The notes beneath the pieces were generated by a model, which did no database searches, had not been told where the DNA came from, and saw nothing but the letters and a program-made list of their open reading frames with translations. A stretch of 64,000 nt of DNA. It comes from Negativicoccus succinicivorans. Its GTDB lineage: Bacteria; Bacillota; Negativicutes; Veillonellales; Negativicoccaceae. Each line of letters begins with the position of its first letter. Positions within the stretch are counted from its first letter, which is position 1. The DNA is taken from the NCBI RefSeq assembly GCF_014207605.1, contig NZ_JACHHI010000001.1, forward strand, positions 1-64,000. The letters are read 5' to 3'. Position numbers and translations under genes: made by a program. Positions 40,459-47,919 of this stretch are shown in pieces.

Positions 40459-40692
40459 ATGGACAGAGTGGCACTGCTTGTTCGTTCAAAAGTCAAAAGC
40501 CATACCGCGGTGAAGCTGTTCAATAAGTTAAGCGACATTTGGGACGATTCGGAGTTTCTATTAGGAGCGTTAGTCATATTGAAAACCGATGCGGAACGAC
40601 AAATGCTGCTTGACATCATTGAAAAAGAGAATATTACAGATCCCAGTGAGATTGTCGAATTAGAATTAGATATTGCAGATGGCGTGATATGA
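40459..40692 (+). CDS. Tandem immunity paralogue 3
   Basis: 77 residues with GAGAGGAT before the ATG. The core reads IWDDSEFLLGALVILKTDAERQMLLDIIEKENITDPSEI. It is the most diverged of the intact copies together with paralogue 5. It overlaps paralogue 4 by 4 bases. Confidence 0.65.
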   Translation: MDRVALLVRSKVKSHTAVKLFNKLSDIWDDSEFLLGALVILKTDAERQMLLDIIEKENITDPSEIVELELDIADGVI

Positions 40693-40958
40693 TGATAAAA
40701 GGTAAAGATCCGATACGTTGGACTGATGAAGAGGTAACGAGACTTGTTAATTCAAAAATTCAGAGCCATACCACGCTAGAGCTGGTTAATAAACTGAGGG
40801 GGATTTGGGATAATCCGCACTTTGTGTTGAACGCAGTTGTCCTTTTGGGGACAGATGAAGAACGGCAAAAGCTGTTGGATATCATTAAGAGGGAAAAACT
40901 GACAGATCCGGATGACATTATATATGCCGTTTTAGATATTGAAGAAGGGTATATTTAA
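40689..40958 (+). CDS. Tandem immunity paralogue 4
   Basis: 89 residues. It is nearly the same as broken paralogue 2 over its first 45 codons (WTDEEVTRLVNSKIQSHTTLELVNKL), so the pair 3-4 looks like a duplication of the pair 1-2. Core IWDNPHFVLNAVVLLGTDEERQKLLDIIKREKL. Confidence 0.65.
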   Translation: MMIKGKDPIRWTDEEVTRLVNSKIQSHTTLELVNKLRGIWDNPHFVLNAVVLLGTDEERQKLLDIIKREKLTDPDDIIYAVLDIEEGYI

Positions 40959-41021
40959 AGATGATGGCTCTAACAACTATGAATTTATCCGGGAGTGAAA
41001 AACAGGCAATGGGGGATTGCT

Positions 41022-41273
41022 ATGGGCAATGAGGTGTATCATTGGCGAACAAAACAAGTGATCAGTTTGCACAACTTGAGCAAGACAGAACGAAAATTGG
41101 TGGATGTGCTGAGCTCGATATGGGATGATCCTTGCTTTTTAATGCTAGCGACACAATGCTTGGAAACTGATGAACAGCGGCAGAAGTTATTAGGCATTAT
41201 TGAGAAAGAAAACTTAACGGATACCGATAAAATTACTGAATTAGCCTGGGATATTGAAGACGGTTACATATAA
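41022..41273 (+). CDS. Tandem immunity paralogue 5
   Basis: 83 residues; the ATG at 41022 with GGGGG 6 bases upstream is preferred to the GTG at 40995. Core IWDDPCFLMLATQCLETDEQRQKLLGIIEKENLTDTDKI; the last 30 residues are almost the same as in paralogue 1, while the N-terminus differs. This mosaic look suggests gene conversion between copies. Confidence 0.65.
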   Translation: MGNEVYHWRTKQVISLHNLSKTERKLVDVLSSIWDDPCFLMLATQCLETDEQRQKLLGIIEKENLTDTDKITELAWDIEDGYI

Positions 41274-41287
41274 TCAAAGTTATTACC

Positions 41288-41316
41288 GAAAGCACTCGCT
41301 TGAGTGCTTTTTTATT
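41288..41316 (+). terminator. Terminator at the right end of the immunity cluster
   Basis: Stem AAAGCACTCG / GAGTGCTTT with loop CTT and T's after it. Confidence 0.8.
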
Positions 41317-41372
41317 TGCGCAAACGACGGGCCAAGCTATAATGAAAGCAAGAGCATAAAGGGGGAATGTAC

Positions 41373-41846
41373 ATGTTTAGCGGCGAACTGAGTTTATTGC
41401 GGAAGTATCAGGATCATCTACATGAACGCGTTTATAAATATTTAGAGATGCTTCGCAATGCGAATTGGGATGAAATGACAGATGGACGGATGGAGCTGTA
41501 TGACGGCGATTACATGAATATTGAAACGGGCAAGACGAAGGCTGTGGAAGAATGTCGCTGGGAAGCGCATCGCCGCCATCTTGATATCCAGTATGTAGTT
41601 AGCGGCGCGGAAAATGTGGAGTGGGCGCCGCTGCTTTTGGGAAAGGTAGAGGAAGACCGTCCGGATGATGATGTGTACTTCTATGCGGCGGAGTCGCTTG
41701 CCGCGGGCGCGATGATTCATCATCAAGCGGGACGTTTCAGTATTTTCACGCCGGAGGATTTGCATCGACCTTTGCTGGCGCCGCAAGACCCCGCCTCAAT
41801 TCGTAAAGCGGTAGTTAAAGTAAGCTTGAAAAATTTACATAAATGA
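41373..41846 (+). CDS. YhcH/YjgK/YiaL family protein
   Basis: 157 residues; the ATG at 41373 has GGGGGA at a good distance, while the ATG at 41367 is too close. EAHRRHLDIQYVVSGAENVEW carries the metal-binding His residues of this cupin-like family, with IFTPEDLHRPLLA near the end. Relatives are linked to sialic-acid and other sugar pathways (anomerase-like role suggested). No sugar gene lies nearby. Confidence 0.88.
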   Translation: MFSGELSLLRKYQDHLHERVYKYLEMLRNANWDEMTDGRMELYDGDYMNIETGKTKAVEECRWEAHRRHLDIQYVVSGAENVEWAPLLLGKVEEDRPDDDVYFYAAESLAAGAMIHHQAGRFSIFTPEDLHRPLLAPQDPASIRKAVVKVSLKNLHK

Positions 41847-41857
41847 ATGAAAAATTC

Positions 41858-41891
41858 GCAAATAGGCGGCTAATCATTAGCCGCTTATTTG
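41858..41891 (+). terminator. Terminator after the YhcH-family gene
   Basis: Stem AAATAGGCGGCTAA / TTAGCCGCTTATTT around TCA. Confidence 0.75.
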
Positions 41892-41892
41892 A

Positions 41893-41922
41893 TTGACATT
41901 GACTCATAAAGCTTGTTACAAT
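41893..41922 (+). promoter_or_regulatory. Promoter of the efflux operon
   Basis: TTGACA (41893-41898) and TACAAT (41917-41922) with 18 bases between, 46 bases before the TetR start. The TetR protein probably acts here on its own operon. Confidence 0.6.
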
Positions 41923-41967
41923 AAACTGGTACTGAAAAAATAATTTAGTTTTCAAACAGAGGCAGCA

Positions 41968-42525
41968 ATGAAAGACAAAATTTTAAAAACGGCAGAAAAA
42001 GTCATTACCCGACGCGGCACCAAGTTTACGATGGATGAGCTCGCCGCGGCGCTCAACATGAGCAAGCGCACATTGTATGAACAATTCGCTTCAAAGGAAG
42101 AGTTAATTGAGACGATTTTTTTGGTGCGCATGGATCGTTGGGAAGAATACCACCACAAATTAATGGAGGATGCGGAGATCCCGGTGGAACGGTTTTTGCA
42201 TGATTATTTTATTCCGTCGTCCAAAGATTATACGATTGTAACCAGTGAACTGCTGGGCTTACTGTTACGCCATTATCCGAATGTCAAAGAAAAACTGCTT
42301 GCGCGTTCGGAAAATGAATGGGAGCGTTTGGAAGCCTATCTCACGCGACAAAAAGAAGCAGGGAATATTGAGACACCGGATATTCAGGTGTTGATTTTTA
42401 TCTTACAATCGCTCATGGTGTTCGCGACGAGCAAGTATGTAGAAAATAATGATGCGAAACAATATATGAAATCTCTGGAAGACAGTATCGCAGTCGTACT
42501 TACCGGCATTTTGCCGAAGAAATGA
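41968..42525 (+). CDS. TetR/AcrR family regulator
   Basis: 185 residues. RRGTKFTMDELAAALNMSKRTLYEQFASKEELIE is the N-terminal helix-turn-helix of the TetR family at residues 13-46. The C-terminal part is helical and would bind a ligand. As first gene of the efflux operon, overlapping the adaptor gene region, it is likely to repress it until a pump substrate binds. Confidence 0.92.
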   Translation: MKDKILKTAEKVITRRGTKFTMDELAAALNMSKRTLYEQFASKEELIETIFLVRMDRWEEYHHKLMEDAEIPVERFLHDYFIPSSKDYTIVTSELLGLLLRHYPNVKEKLLARSENEWERLEAYLTRQKEAGNIETPDIQVLIFILQSLMVFATSKYVENNDAKQYMKSLEDSIAVVLTGILPKK

Positions 42526-42533
42526 GGAACATG

Positions 42534-43721
42534 ATGAAACGTAAGCATATTTGGATGGCGCTCGGCGCGGTAGTGATCCTGGCGTTACTTTTTTGGGGTT
42601 ATGGCGCATACCAGAAAAAAGCCGCCGGCGCGGCAGCGCGACAACAGCCGCCGGCGCTTGTGAATGCGTTCACCGCATTTCAGTCGGATACGCCGCTTTT
42701 GCAGCAATACAGCGGCCATGTGGAAGCCCAGCAAAAGGTGCCGGTACAGGCGCGCGTGACGGGCTATATTGTCGAAAAATATGTGCAGGGCGGTCAGAAG
42801 GTGACGGCAGGGCAGGCGCTCTACCGCATTGACGCGCGTCAATACCAATCATCACTGGCGGCGGCGCAGGCCAATACGGCGCAAGCTCGCGCGAACTATG
42901 AAAGCGCCGTGCAGGATCTGGAGCGGTACCGCACGTTGATTGCACAAGGCGCGATCTCCGATCAGCAATTTACGCGTCAACAGGCGCTGGTAGAACAATA
43001 TCTCGCTGTGGTGGAAGCCAACGAAGCGCAGGCCTCTATTGCCGGTGATAACGTCGCCGATACGGTGGTACGCGCGCCGTTTAGCGGCACGCTCGGTGTC
43101 GATGATTTACCGGTGGGAAATTTTGTTGCGGCGGGGCAAACGCCGTTGGTGACGATTTCATCCACCGACCCGATTTTCGTTACCTTTGATCTGACGGAAG
43201 CGGAATATTTGAAAATGACGCAGCGGCAAAATTCGTCCGGCGCGTGGGGACAGGAGTTGAAATTGCAGCTCGCTGACGGTTCGCAGTACGGTGAGACCGG
43301 TCAGGTGGTTGTAATTGATCAAGACATGTCGGGCGGCGGCGGTCAATTCACCGTCAAAGCAAGCTTTACGAATCCGCAACAAATACTGCGTCAGGGTATG
43401 TTTGTACAGGTTATTTCCGACACGGAAATCGCGCGCAACAGTATTTTAATTCCGGCGCAAGCGGTACAACCTTTATTGGATAAGAAAATCGTGACCGTAG
43501 TGGACGCGGAACACAAAGTGTCGCAACGCCCGGTGGAAGTGGGCGCGACGTACGGTCCGTATGTCGTCATTACCTCCGGTATTGTCGCCGGTGACACGGT
43601 AGTGGTCGAAGGACAAGTGAAAGTACGCAACGGCCAGACGGTCCAAGTGAAAATGCTCTCGCGCGATGAAGTAGAACATCCGCAGACGAAACAGGCAGCT
43701 CCTGCTGCCGGCAAGCAGTAA
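42534..43721 (+). CDS. RND efflux periplasmic adaptor (AcrA/MexA-like)
   Basis: About 395 residues from the ATG at 42534, with GAGG 6 bases upstream. It has an N-terminal membrane anchor (WMALGAVVILALLFWGYGAY) and no lipobox. The membrane-fusion lipoyl half-motifs are SGHVEAQQKVPVQARVTGYI and VRAPFSGTLGVDDLPVGNFV; between them is a hairpin coiled coil. A beta-barrel domain follows (AVQPLLDKKIVTVVD). It links the inner-membrane pump to an outer-membrane channel. Confidence 0.93.
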   Translation: MKRKHIWMALGAVVILALLFWGYGAYQKKAAGAAARQQPPALVNAFTAFQSDTPLLQQYSGHVEAQQKVPVQARVTGYIVEKYVQGGQKVTAGQALYRIDARQYQSSLAAAQANTAQARANYESAVQDLERYRTLIAQGAISDQQFTRQQALVEQYLAVVEANEAQASIAGDNVADTVVRAPFSGTLGVDDLPVGNFVAAGQTPLVTISSTDPIFVTFDLTEAEYLKMTQRQNSSGAWGQELKLQLADGSQYGETGQVVVIDQDMSGGGGQFTVKASFTNPQQILRQGMFVQVISDTEIARNSILIPAQAVQPLLDKKIVTVVDAEHKVSQRPVEVGATYGPYVVITSGIVAGDTVVVEGQVKVRNGQTVQVKMLSRDEVEHPQTKQAAPAAGKQ

Positions 43722-43731
43722 GGAGGAAATT

Positions 43732-46700
43732 GTGGCAAGATTCTTTATTGATCGACCGATTTTTGCCATCGTTATCGCTTTGGTCATCTCGATCGTCGGC
43801 GGTCTGGCGATGTTCGGTCTGCCGGTGGATCGGTATCCGGTCATTGCGCCGCCGAAAGTACAGGTCAGCGCGATGTATCCCGGCGCGAGCTCCGAGGTGT
43901 TGAGCGAGTCGGTAGCGGAAGCGATTGAAAAGCAAATTATCGGCGTAGATAATTTTGACAGCATGGTGTCGTCAAGTTCGTCCATCGGTCTGTATTCGCT
44001 ATCCGTTCAATTTGAAACGGGTACGGACGCTGACCTTGCTTCCGTTCAGGTGCAAAACCGAGTGGCGCAGGCGGAAGCCATGTTGCCGGATATCGTGCGG
44101 CAATTAGGCTTAAACATCAGAAAATCGACGAGCGATATGGCTTTGGTCATCAACTTGACCAGTCCGAACGGCACCTATGATCCGACGTTTCTAAAGAACT
44201 ATTTCAGCTTGAACTACATGGATACGTTGAAATCGATCCCGGGGGTCGGCAATGTTCAGGAGTTCGGCTCCGATTATGCGATGCGCGTATGGCTAAATCC
44301 GGCGCGCATGGCGCAATATAAAATTAACGCGAGCGATATCGCCGCGGCCGTGCGAATGCAAAATCAGGAAGCGTCGGCCGGTTCTATCGGTTTAAATCCT
44401 TCGCCCGAAACCCAGCAGTTTCAATACCAGATTACGGTGGACGGGCGGTTGACGAATCCGCAGCAATTTGAAGAAATTGTACTCCGGTCGAACCCGGACG
44501 GCAGCGTGGTGCATTTGAAAGATGTGGCACGCGTCGAACTCGATGCCGCGGACTATAACTTTATCGCCCGCGCGGACGGGAAACCTACGGCCGGCATCGC
44601 CTTTTCGCTGACGAGTGACGCGAACGCGCTGGAAACGATTAATGCGATTAAGGCGGAACTGGCTAAAGCGCAGGAAACGTTCCCCGATGACATGACCTAT
44701 AATATCGTCATCGACAATACCGATTTCGTTTCGGCCTCTTTGGAAGCCGTATTGCATACCTTCGTGGAGGCGTTGATTTTAGTATTGATCATCGTCTACT
44801 TGTTCTTGCAGAACTGGCATTCGACATTGATTCCGATGATCGCCGTGCCGGTATCGTTGTTGGGCACATTTGCCGCTTTTACCGTGTTAGGTTTTACGAT
44901 CAATACGTTGACGCTTTTTGCGATGGTGCTTGCGATCGGTCTCGTTGTCGACGACGCGATCGTCGTCGTGGAAGCGGTCGAGTATGAAATGCGCTACAAT
45001 CATAAATCGCCGCGGGAAGCAACGATTCTTGCGATGGAAAAAGTTCAGGGGCCGGTTATCGGCGTCGCGGTTGTTCTGATCGCGGTATTCGTACCGGTTG
45101 CTTTTATGGGCGGCATTATGGGCGTACTGTACAAGCAGTTCGCGTTGACGATTGCTGTTTCCGTAGGGATTTCCGCCTTTGTCGCGCTGACCTTGACGCC
45201 GGCGCTGTGCGCGATGTTGCTGACGGAAAATGACAATTTGAATAAAGAAACTTTCCATGATCGTTTTTTCCATGCGTTTAACGAGAAATTTGATCGACTC
45301 GTCGAATCGTACGGAAACGCGTTGGATAGTTTCGTACATAAACTCGGCGTGGCAATTTTAAGTCTGGCGGCAGTGACGATCGTTGGTCTGTTCTTCTTCA
45401 TGCAAATGCCGCGCGCATTCGTGCCGAATGAAGATAACGGCTATTTCATTACTTCGATATCACTTCCCGAGGGGGCTACCTCGCAACGTGCCGACGCTGT
45501 CGTCCAAAAGTATATGAACTATATGATGCAACAGCCGGGCGTGGAACACGTTATGGGCGTTACCGGGTTTGATATATTGTCCGGTGGTTTGAAGCAAAAC
45601 AGCGGTATAGCATTTGTCAAATTGAGACATTGGGATGAACGTACTACTCGTGAGCAGAGCGTTCAGGCGCTCGTCGGTAAAGCGTTCGGATTCGGCTTTC
45701 AAACGCCGGAAGCGAATGTGATCGCCATGAATCCGCCACCGGTTCCGGGCTTGGGGGCGACCGGCGGTTTTACGATGTACTTGCAAAATCGCAGCGGCGA
45801 CAGTACGGAGAAAATGTTTGAAGTCGCGCAGCAATTTTTGGCCAAAGTCAATCAGCGACCCGAAATCGCTTCGGCATATACGACGTTCCGCATGGACACG
45901 CCGGCGTACCACTTTAATGTAGATCGCGATAAAGCGGCGCGCTCCGGCGTTAACGTTGCTGATATCAATACGGCGCTTTCCATGTTCTACGGCGGCACGC
46001 AGATTAACGATTTTTCCGCGTTTGGTAAGAGTTACAAAGTCATCGCTCAGGCGGATCAGGAATTCCGAATGTCGCCGAATGCCAATCGTGAATTGACGGT
46101 ACGTAATCAGCAAGGCGAGATGCTGCCGTTGAGTTCGTTTATTACGCCGGAACAACGCGGGTCGGTCGCTATTTTGACTCGCTTTAACAATTTCCCGGCG
46201 ATCAAAGTGGGCGGTAATGCGGCGAACGGCTACAGTTCCGGTCAAGCGCTCCAAGCGTTGCAGGAAGTAGCGACGGAAGTCTTGCCCTCCGGCTATGGGT
46301 TTGAATTTGCGGACCAGTCGGCACAGGAAATCAAAGCGGGCAACCAAATGCTGTACGTTATGTCGTTGGCACTGCTGTTCGTATTCCTTTCGCTGGCCGC
46401 TTTGTACGAAAGCTGGAAAATTCCGTTTTCCGTGCTTCTTTCGGTACCGGCCGGATTCTTGGGCGTGGCTTTCTTCGGCTGGCTCTTTAACATCAACAAT
46501 GACATTTACTTCCAAATCGGTCTGCTGACGATTATCGGATTAGCCGCGAAAAACGCGATTTTGATCGTGGAATACGCCAAAATCCGTGTGGATCACGGTA
46601 TGGATCACGTTAAAGCAGCCATCGAGGCTTCCAAAATTCGTTTGCGTCCGATCTTGATGACTTCATTGGCATTTATTTTGGGGTGCTTACCGTTGGCGCT

Positions 46701-46854
46701 TTCCACCGGCGCGGGCAGCGTTTCGCGCAGTGAAATGGGCACGACAGTCGTCTTCGGCATGTTGACGGCGACGGCGCTGGGAATCTTCATGATTCCGATG
46801 CTCTTCGTCGCGATTGAAAGCATCGGTAACGACAGCAAAAAAAGCAAGGAATAA
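43732..46854 (+). CDS. RND multidrug efflux permease (AcrB/HAE1 family)
   Basis: 1040 residues, the usual length; GTG start with AAGGAGG 5 bases upstream. ARFFIDRPIFAIVIALVISIVGGLAMFGLPVDRYP is the classic HAE1 start. There are twelve membrane helices; VVDDAIVVVEAVEYEMR in TM4 carries the proton-relay Asp pair. The C-terminal half has GLAAKNAILIVEYAK. It exports drugs or lipids using the proton gradient. No outer-membrane channel gene lies in the operon, so one must be supplied from elsewhere. Confidence 0.95.
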   Translation: MARFFIDRPIFAIVIALVISIVGGLAMFGLPVDRYPVIAPPKVQVSAMYPGASSEVLSESVAEAIEKQIIGVDNFDSMVSSSSSIGLYSLSVQFETGTDADLASVQVQNRVAQAEAMLPDIVRQLGLNIRKSTSDMALVINLTSPNGTYDPTFLKNYFSLNYMDTLKSIPGVGNVQEFGSDYAMRVWLNPARMAQYKINASDIAAAVRMQNQEASAGSIGLNPSPETQQFQYQITVDGRLTNPQQFEEIVLRSNPDGSVVHLKDVARVELDAADYNFIARADGKPTAGIAFSLTSDANALETINAIKAELAKAQETFPDDMTYNIVIDNTDFVSASLEAVLHTFVEALILVLIIVYLFLQNWHSTLIPMIAVPVSLLGTFAAFTVLGFTINTLTLFAMVLAIGLVVDDAIVVVEAVEYEMRYNHKSPREATILAMEKVQGPVIGVAVVLIAVFVPVAFMGGIMGVLYKQFALTIAVSVGISAFVALTLTPALCAMLLTENDNLNKETFHDRFFHAFNEKFDRLVESYGNALDSFVHKLGVAILSLAAVTIVGLFFFMQMPRAFVPNEDNGYFITSISLPEGATSQRADAVVQKYMNYMMQQPGVEHVMGVTGFDILSGGLKQNSGIAFVKLRHWDERTTREQSVQALVGKAFGFGFQTPEANVIAMNPPPVPGLGATGGFTMYLQNRSGDSTEKMFEVAQQFLAKVNQRPEIASAYTTFRMDTPAYHFNVDRDKAARSGVNVADINTALSMFYGGTQINDFSAFGKSYKVIAQADQEFRMSPNANRELTVRNQQGEMLPLSSFITPEQRGSVAILTRFNNFPAIKVGGNAANGYSSGQALQALQEVATEVLPSGYGFEFADQSAQEIKAGNQMLYVMSLALLFVFLSLAALYESWKIPFSVLLSVPAGFLGVAFFGWLFNINNDIYFQIGLLTIIGLAAKNAILIVEYAKIRVDHGMDHVKAAIEASKIRLRPILMTSLAFILGCLPLALSTGAGSVSRSEMGTTVVFGMLTATALGIFMIPMLFVAIESIGNDSKKSKE

Positions 46855-46891
46855 GAAAAAGAGCCGGTCATTTGACGGGCTCTTTTTCTGA
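46854..46891 (+). terminator. Terminator of the efflux operon
   Basis: Long stem AGAAAAAGAGCC / GGGCTCTTTTTCT around GGTCATTTGAC. Confidence 0.85.
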
Positions 46892-46956
46892 ATGCCAACG
46901 TGCTTCATGGTATAATAAATAGCAGAATATTTTAATTCAAATGATGAGGTGACAAA

Positions 46957-47880
46957 ATGGCAGAAATGATTTTAGTGTCGGGCCACAAGAGTCCGGATAC
47001 GGATACGATCTGTTCCGCATTGGTTTGCGCTCACTGGTTACGGGCGCAGGGGAAAGAAGCCAAAGCGATTCGCGCCGGCGAAATCAATAAAGAAACGGCA
47101 TTTGCATTGAACTACTTCGGCAGCGAAGCGCCGGAGCTGGTGACGCGGGTAGAAGCCGGTCAGTCGATGTATTTAGTCGATCACAATGAAAGCAAGCAAG
47201 CCGTAGACGGGATGCCTGACGCAGATGTGCAGGGATTGATTGACCACCATCGCCTCGGCGATTTCACGACGGATCAGCCGATTTTGATACGCATTGAACC
47301 GGTCGGCTGCACGGGGACGATTTTATATTCGCTCTATCAGCAGTGCGACATTGAAATTCCGCGACAAATGGCGGGCCTGATGCTGTCGGCGATTATTTCC
47401 GATACCCTGTTGTTCCGCTCGCCGACGTGCACGGAACGGGACCGCAAAGCCGTGCAAGAGCTGGCGCAAATCGCCGACGTCGATTATGAAAAATACGGCA
47501 TGGACATGCTCAAAGCCGGTGCCGATCTTTCCGACAAAACGGCAGCGGAATTGGTCCTGACCGATAAAAAAGAATTTGACGGCAAAAAAGGAACATTCAG
47601 TATTGCTCAGCTTTCCGTCATGGATACGCAACCGATTTTGGCGCAACGCGACGAGCTTTTACGCTTGCTGGAAGAAGATCGCGCCGCCCATAATTATGAG
47701 GCATCCTTTTTGATGGTCACGGATATTTTAGAGGAATCGACGGATCTGCTGTACACCAGTCAGGTGGAAACCGCGATCGAAGCGGCGTTTCAGGTCAAAG
47801 GCAACGCGCAAACATTGCATTTGCCGGGCGTGATGTCGCGTAAAAAACAGGTCGCTCCGCCACTGCTGGGGGCATTATAA
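46957..47880 (+). CDS. ppaC: Manganese-dependent inorganic pyrophosphatase (family II)
   Basis: 307 residues. VSGHKSPDTDTICSA gives the first metal ligands, LVDHNE the second Asp region and LIDHHRLGDF the DHH motif. SRKKQ near the end is the DHHA2 phosphate-binding motif. It removes pyrophosphate from biosynthetic reactions. A TATAAT at 46911-46916 lies upstream; the gene is flanked by terminators and so transcribed alone. Confidence 0.95.
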   Translation: MAEMILVSGHKSPDTDTICSALVCAHWLRAQGKEAKAIRAGEINKETAFALNYFGSEAPELVTRVEAGQSMYLVDHNESKQAVDGMPDADVQGLIDHHRLGDFTTDQPILIRIEPVGCTGTILYSLYQQCDIEIPRQMAGLMLSAIISDTLLFRSPTCTERDRKAVQELAQIADVDYEKYGMDMLKAGADLSDKTAAELVLTDKKEFDGKKGTFSIAQLSVMDTQPILAQRDELLRLLEEDRAAHNYEASFLMVTDILEESTDLLYTSQVETAIEAAFQVKGNAQTLHLPGVMSRKKQVAPPLLGAL

Positions 47881-47908
47881 AAAGGTTGCTCCGGCAACCT
47901 TTTTTTCT
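47881..47908 (+). terminator. Terminator after ppaC
   Basis: Stem AAAGGTTGC / GCAACCTTT around TCCG, then T's. Confidence 0.85.
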
Positions 47909-47919
47909 TGGGAGAACGG

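Larger units (their letters stand above)
36296..41290. mobile_element. Decayed phage-like element with toxin relics and immunity genes
   Basis: It starts at the 3' end of tRNA-Leu, where an integrase remnant points back at the tRNA. It contains relics of toxin C-termini, many small overlapping immunity-like genes, terminators of the type found in the prophage, and a YjcQ-like phage gene fragment. GC content is lower than in the flanks. No duplicated tRNA end was seen on the right, so the right border (about 41290, the terminator before the YhcH gene) is approximate. Bases 36609-36850 hold nothing I can identify apart from a terminator. Confidence 0.65.

Noticed and set aside
45460..46515. 351-codon minus-strand open frame inside the RND permease gene
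   Set aside because: It lies entirely antisense to a clearly conserved permease and encodes an Arg/His-rich sequence typical of shadow frames.
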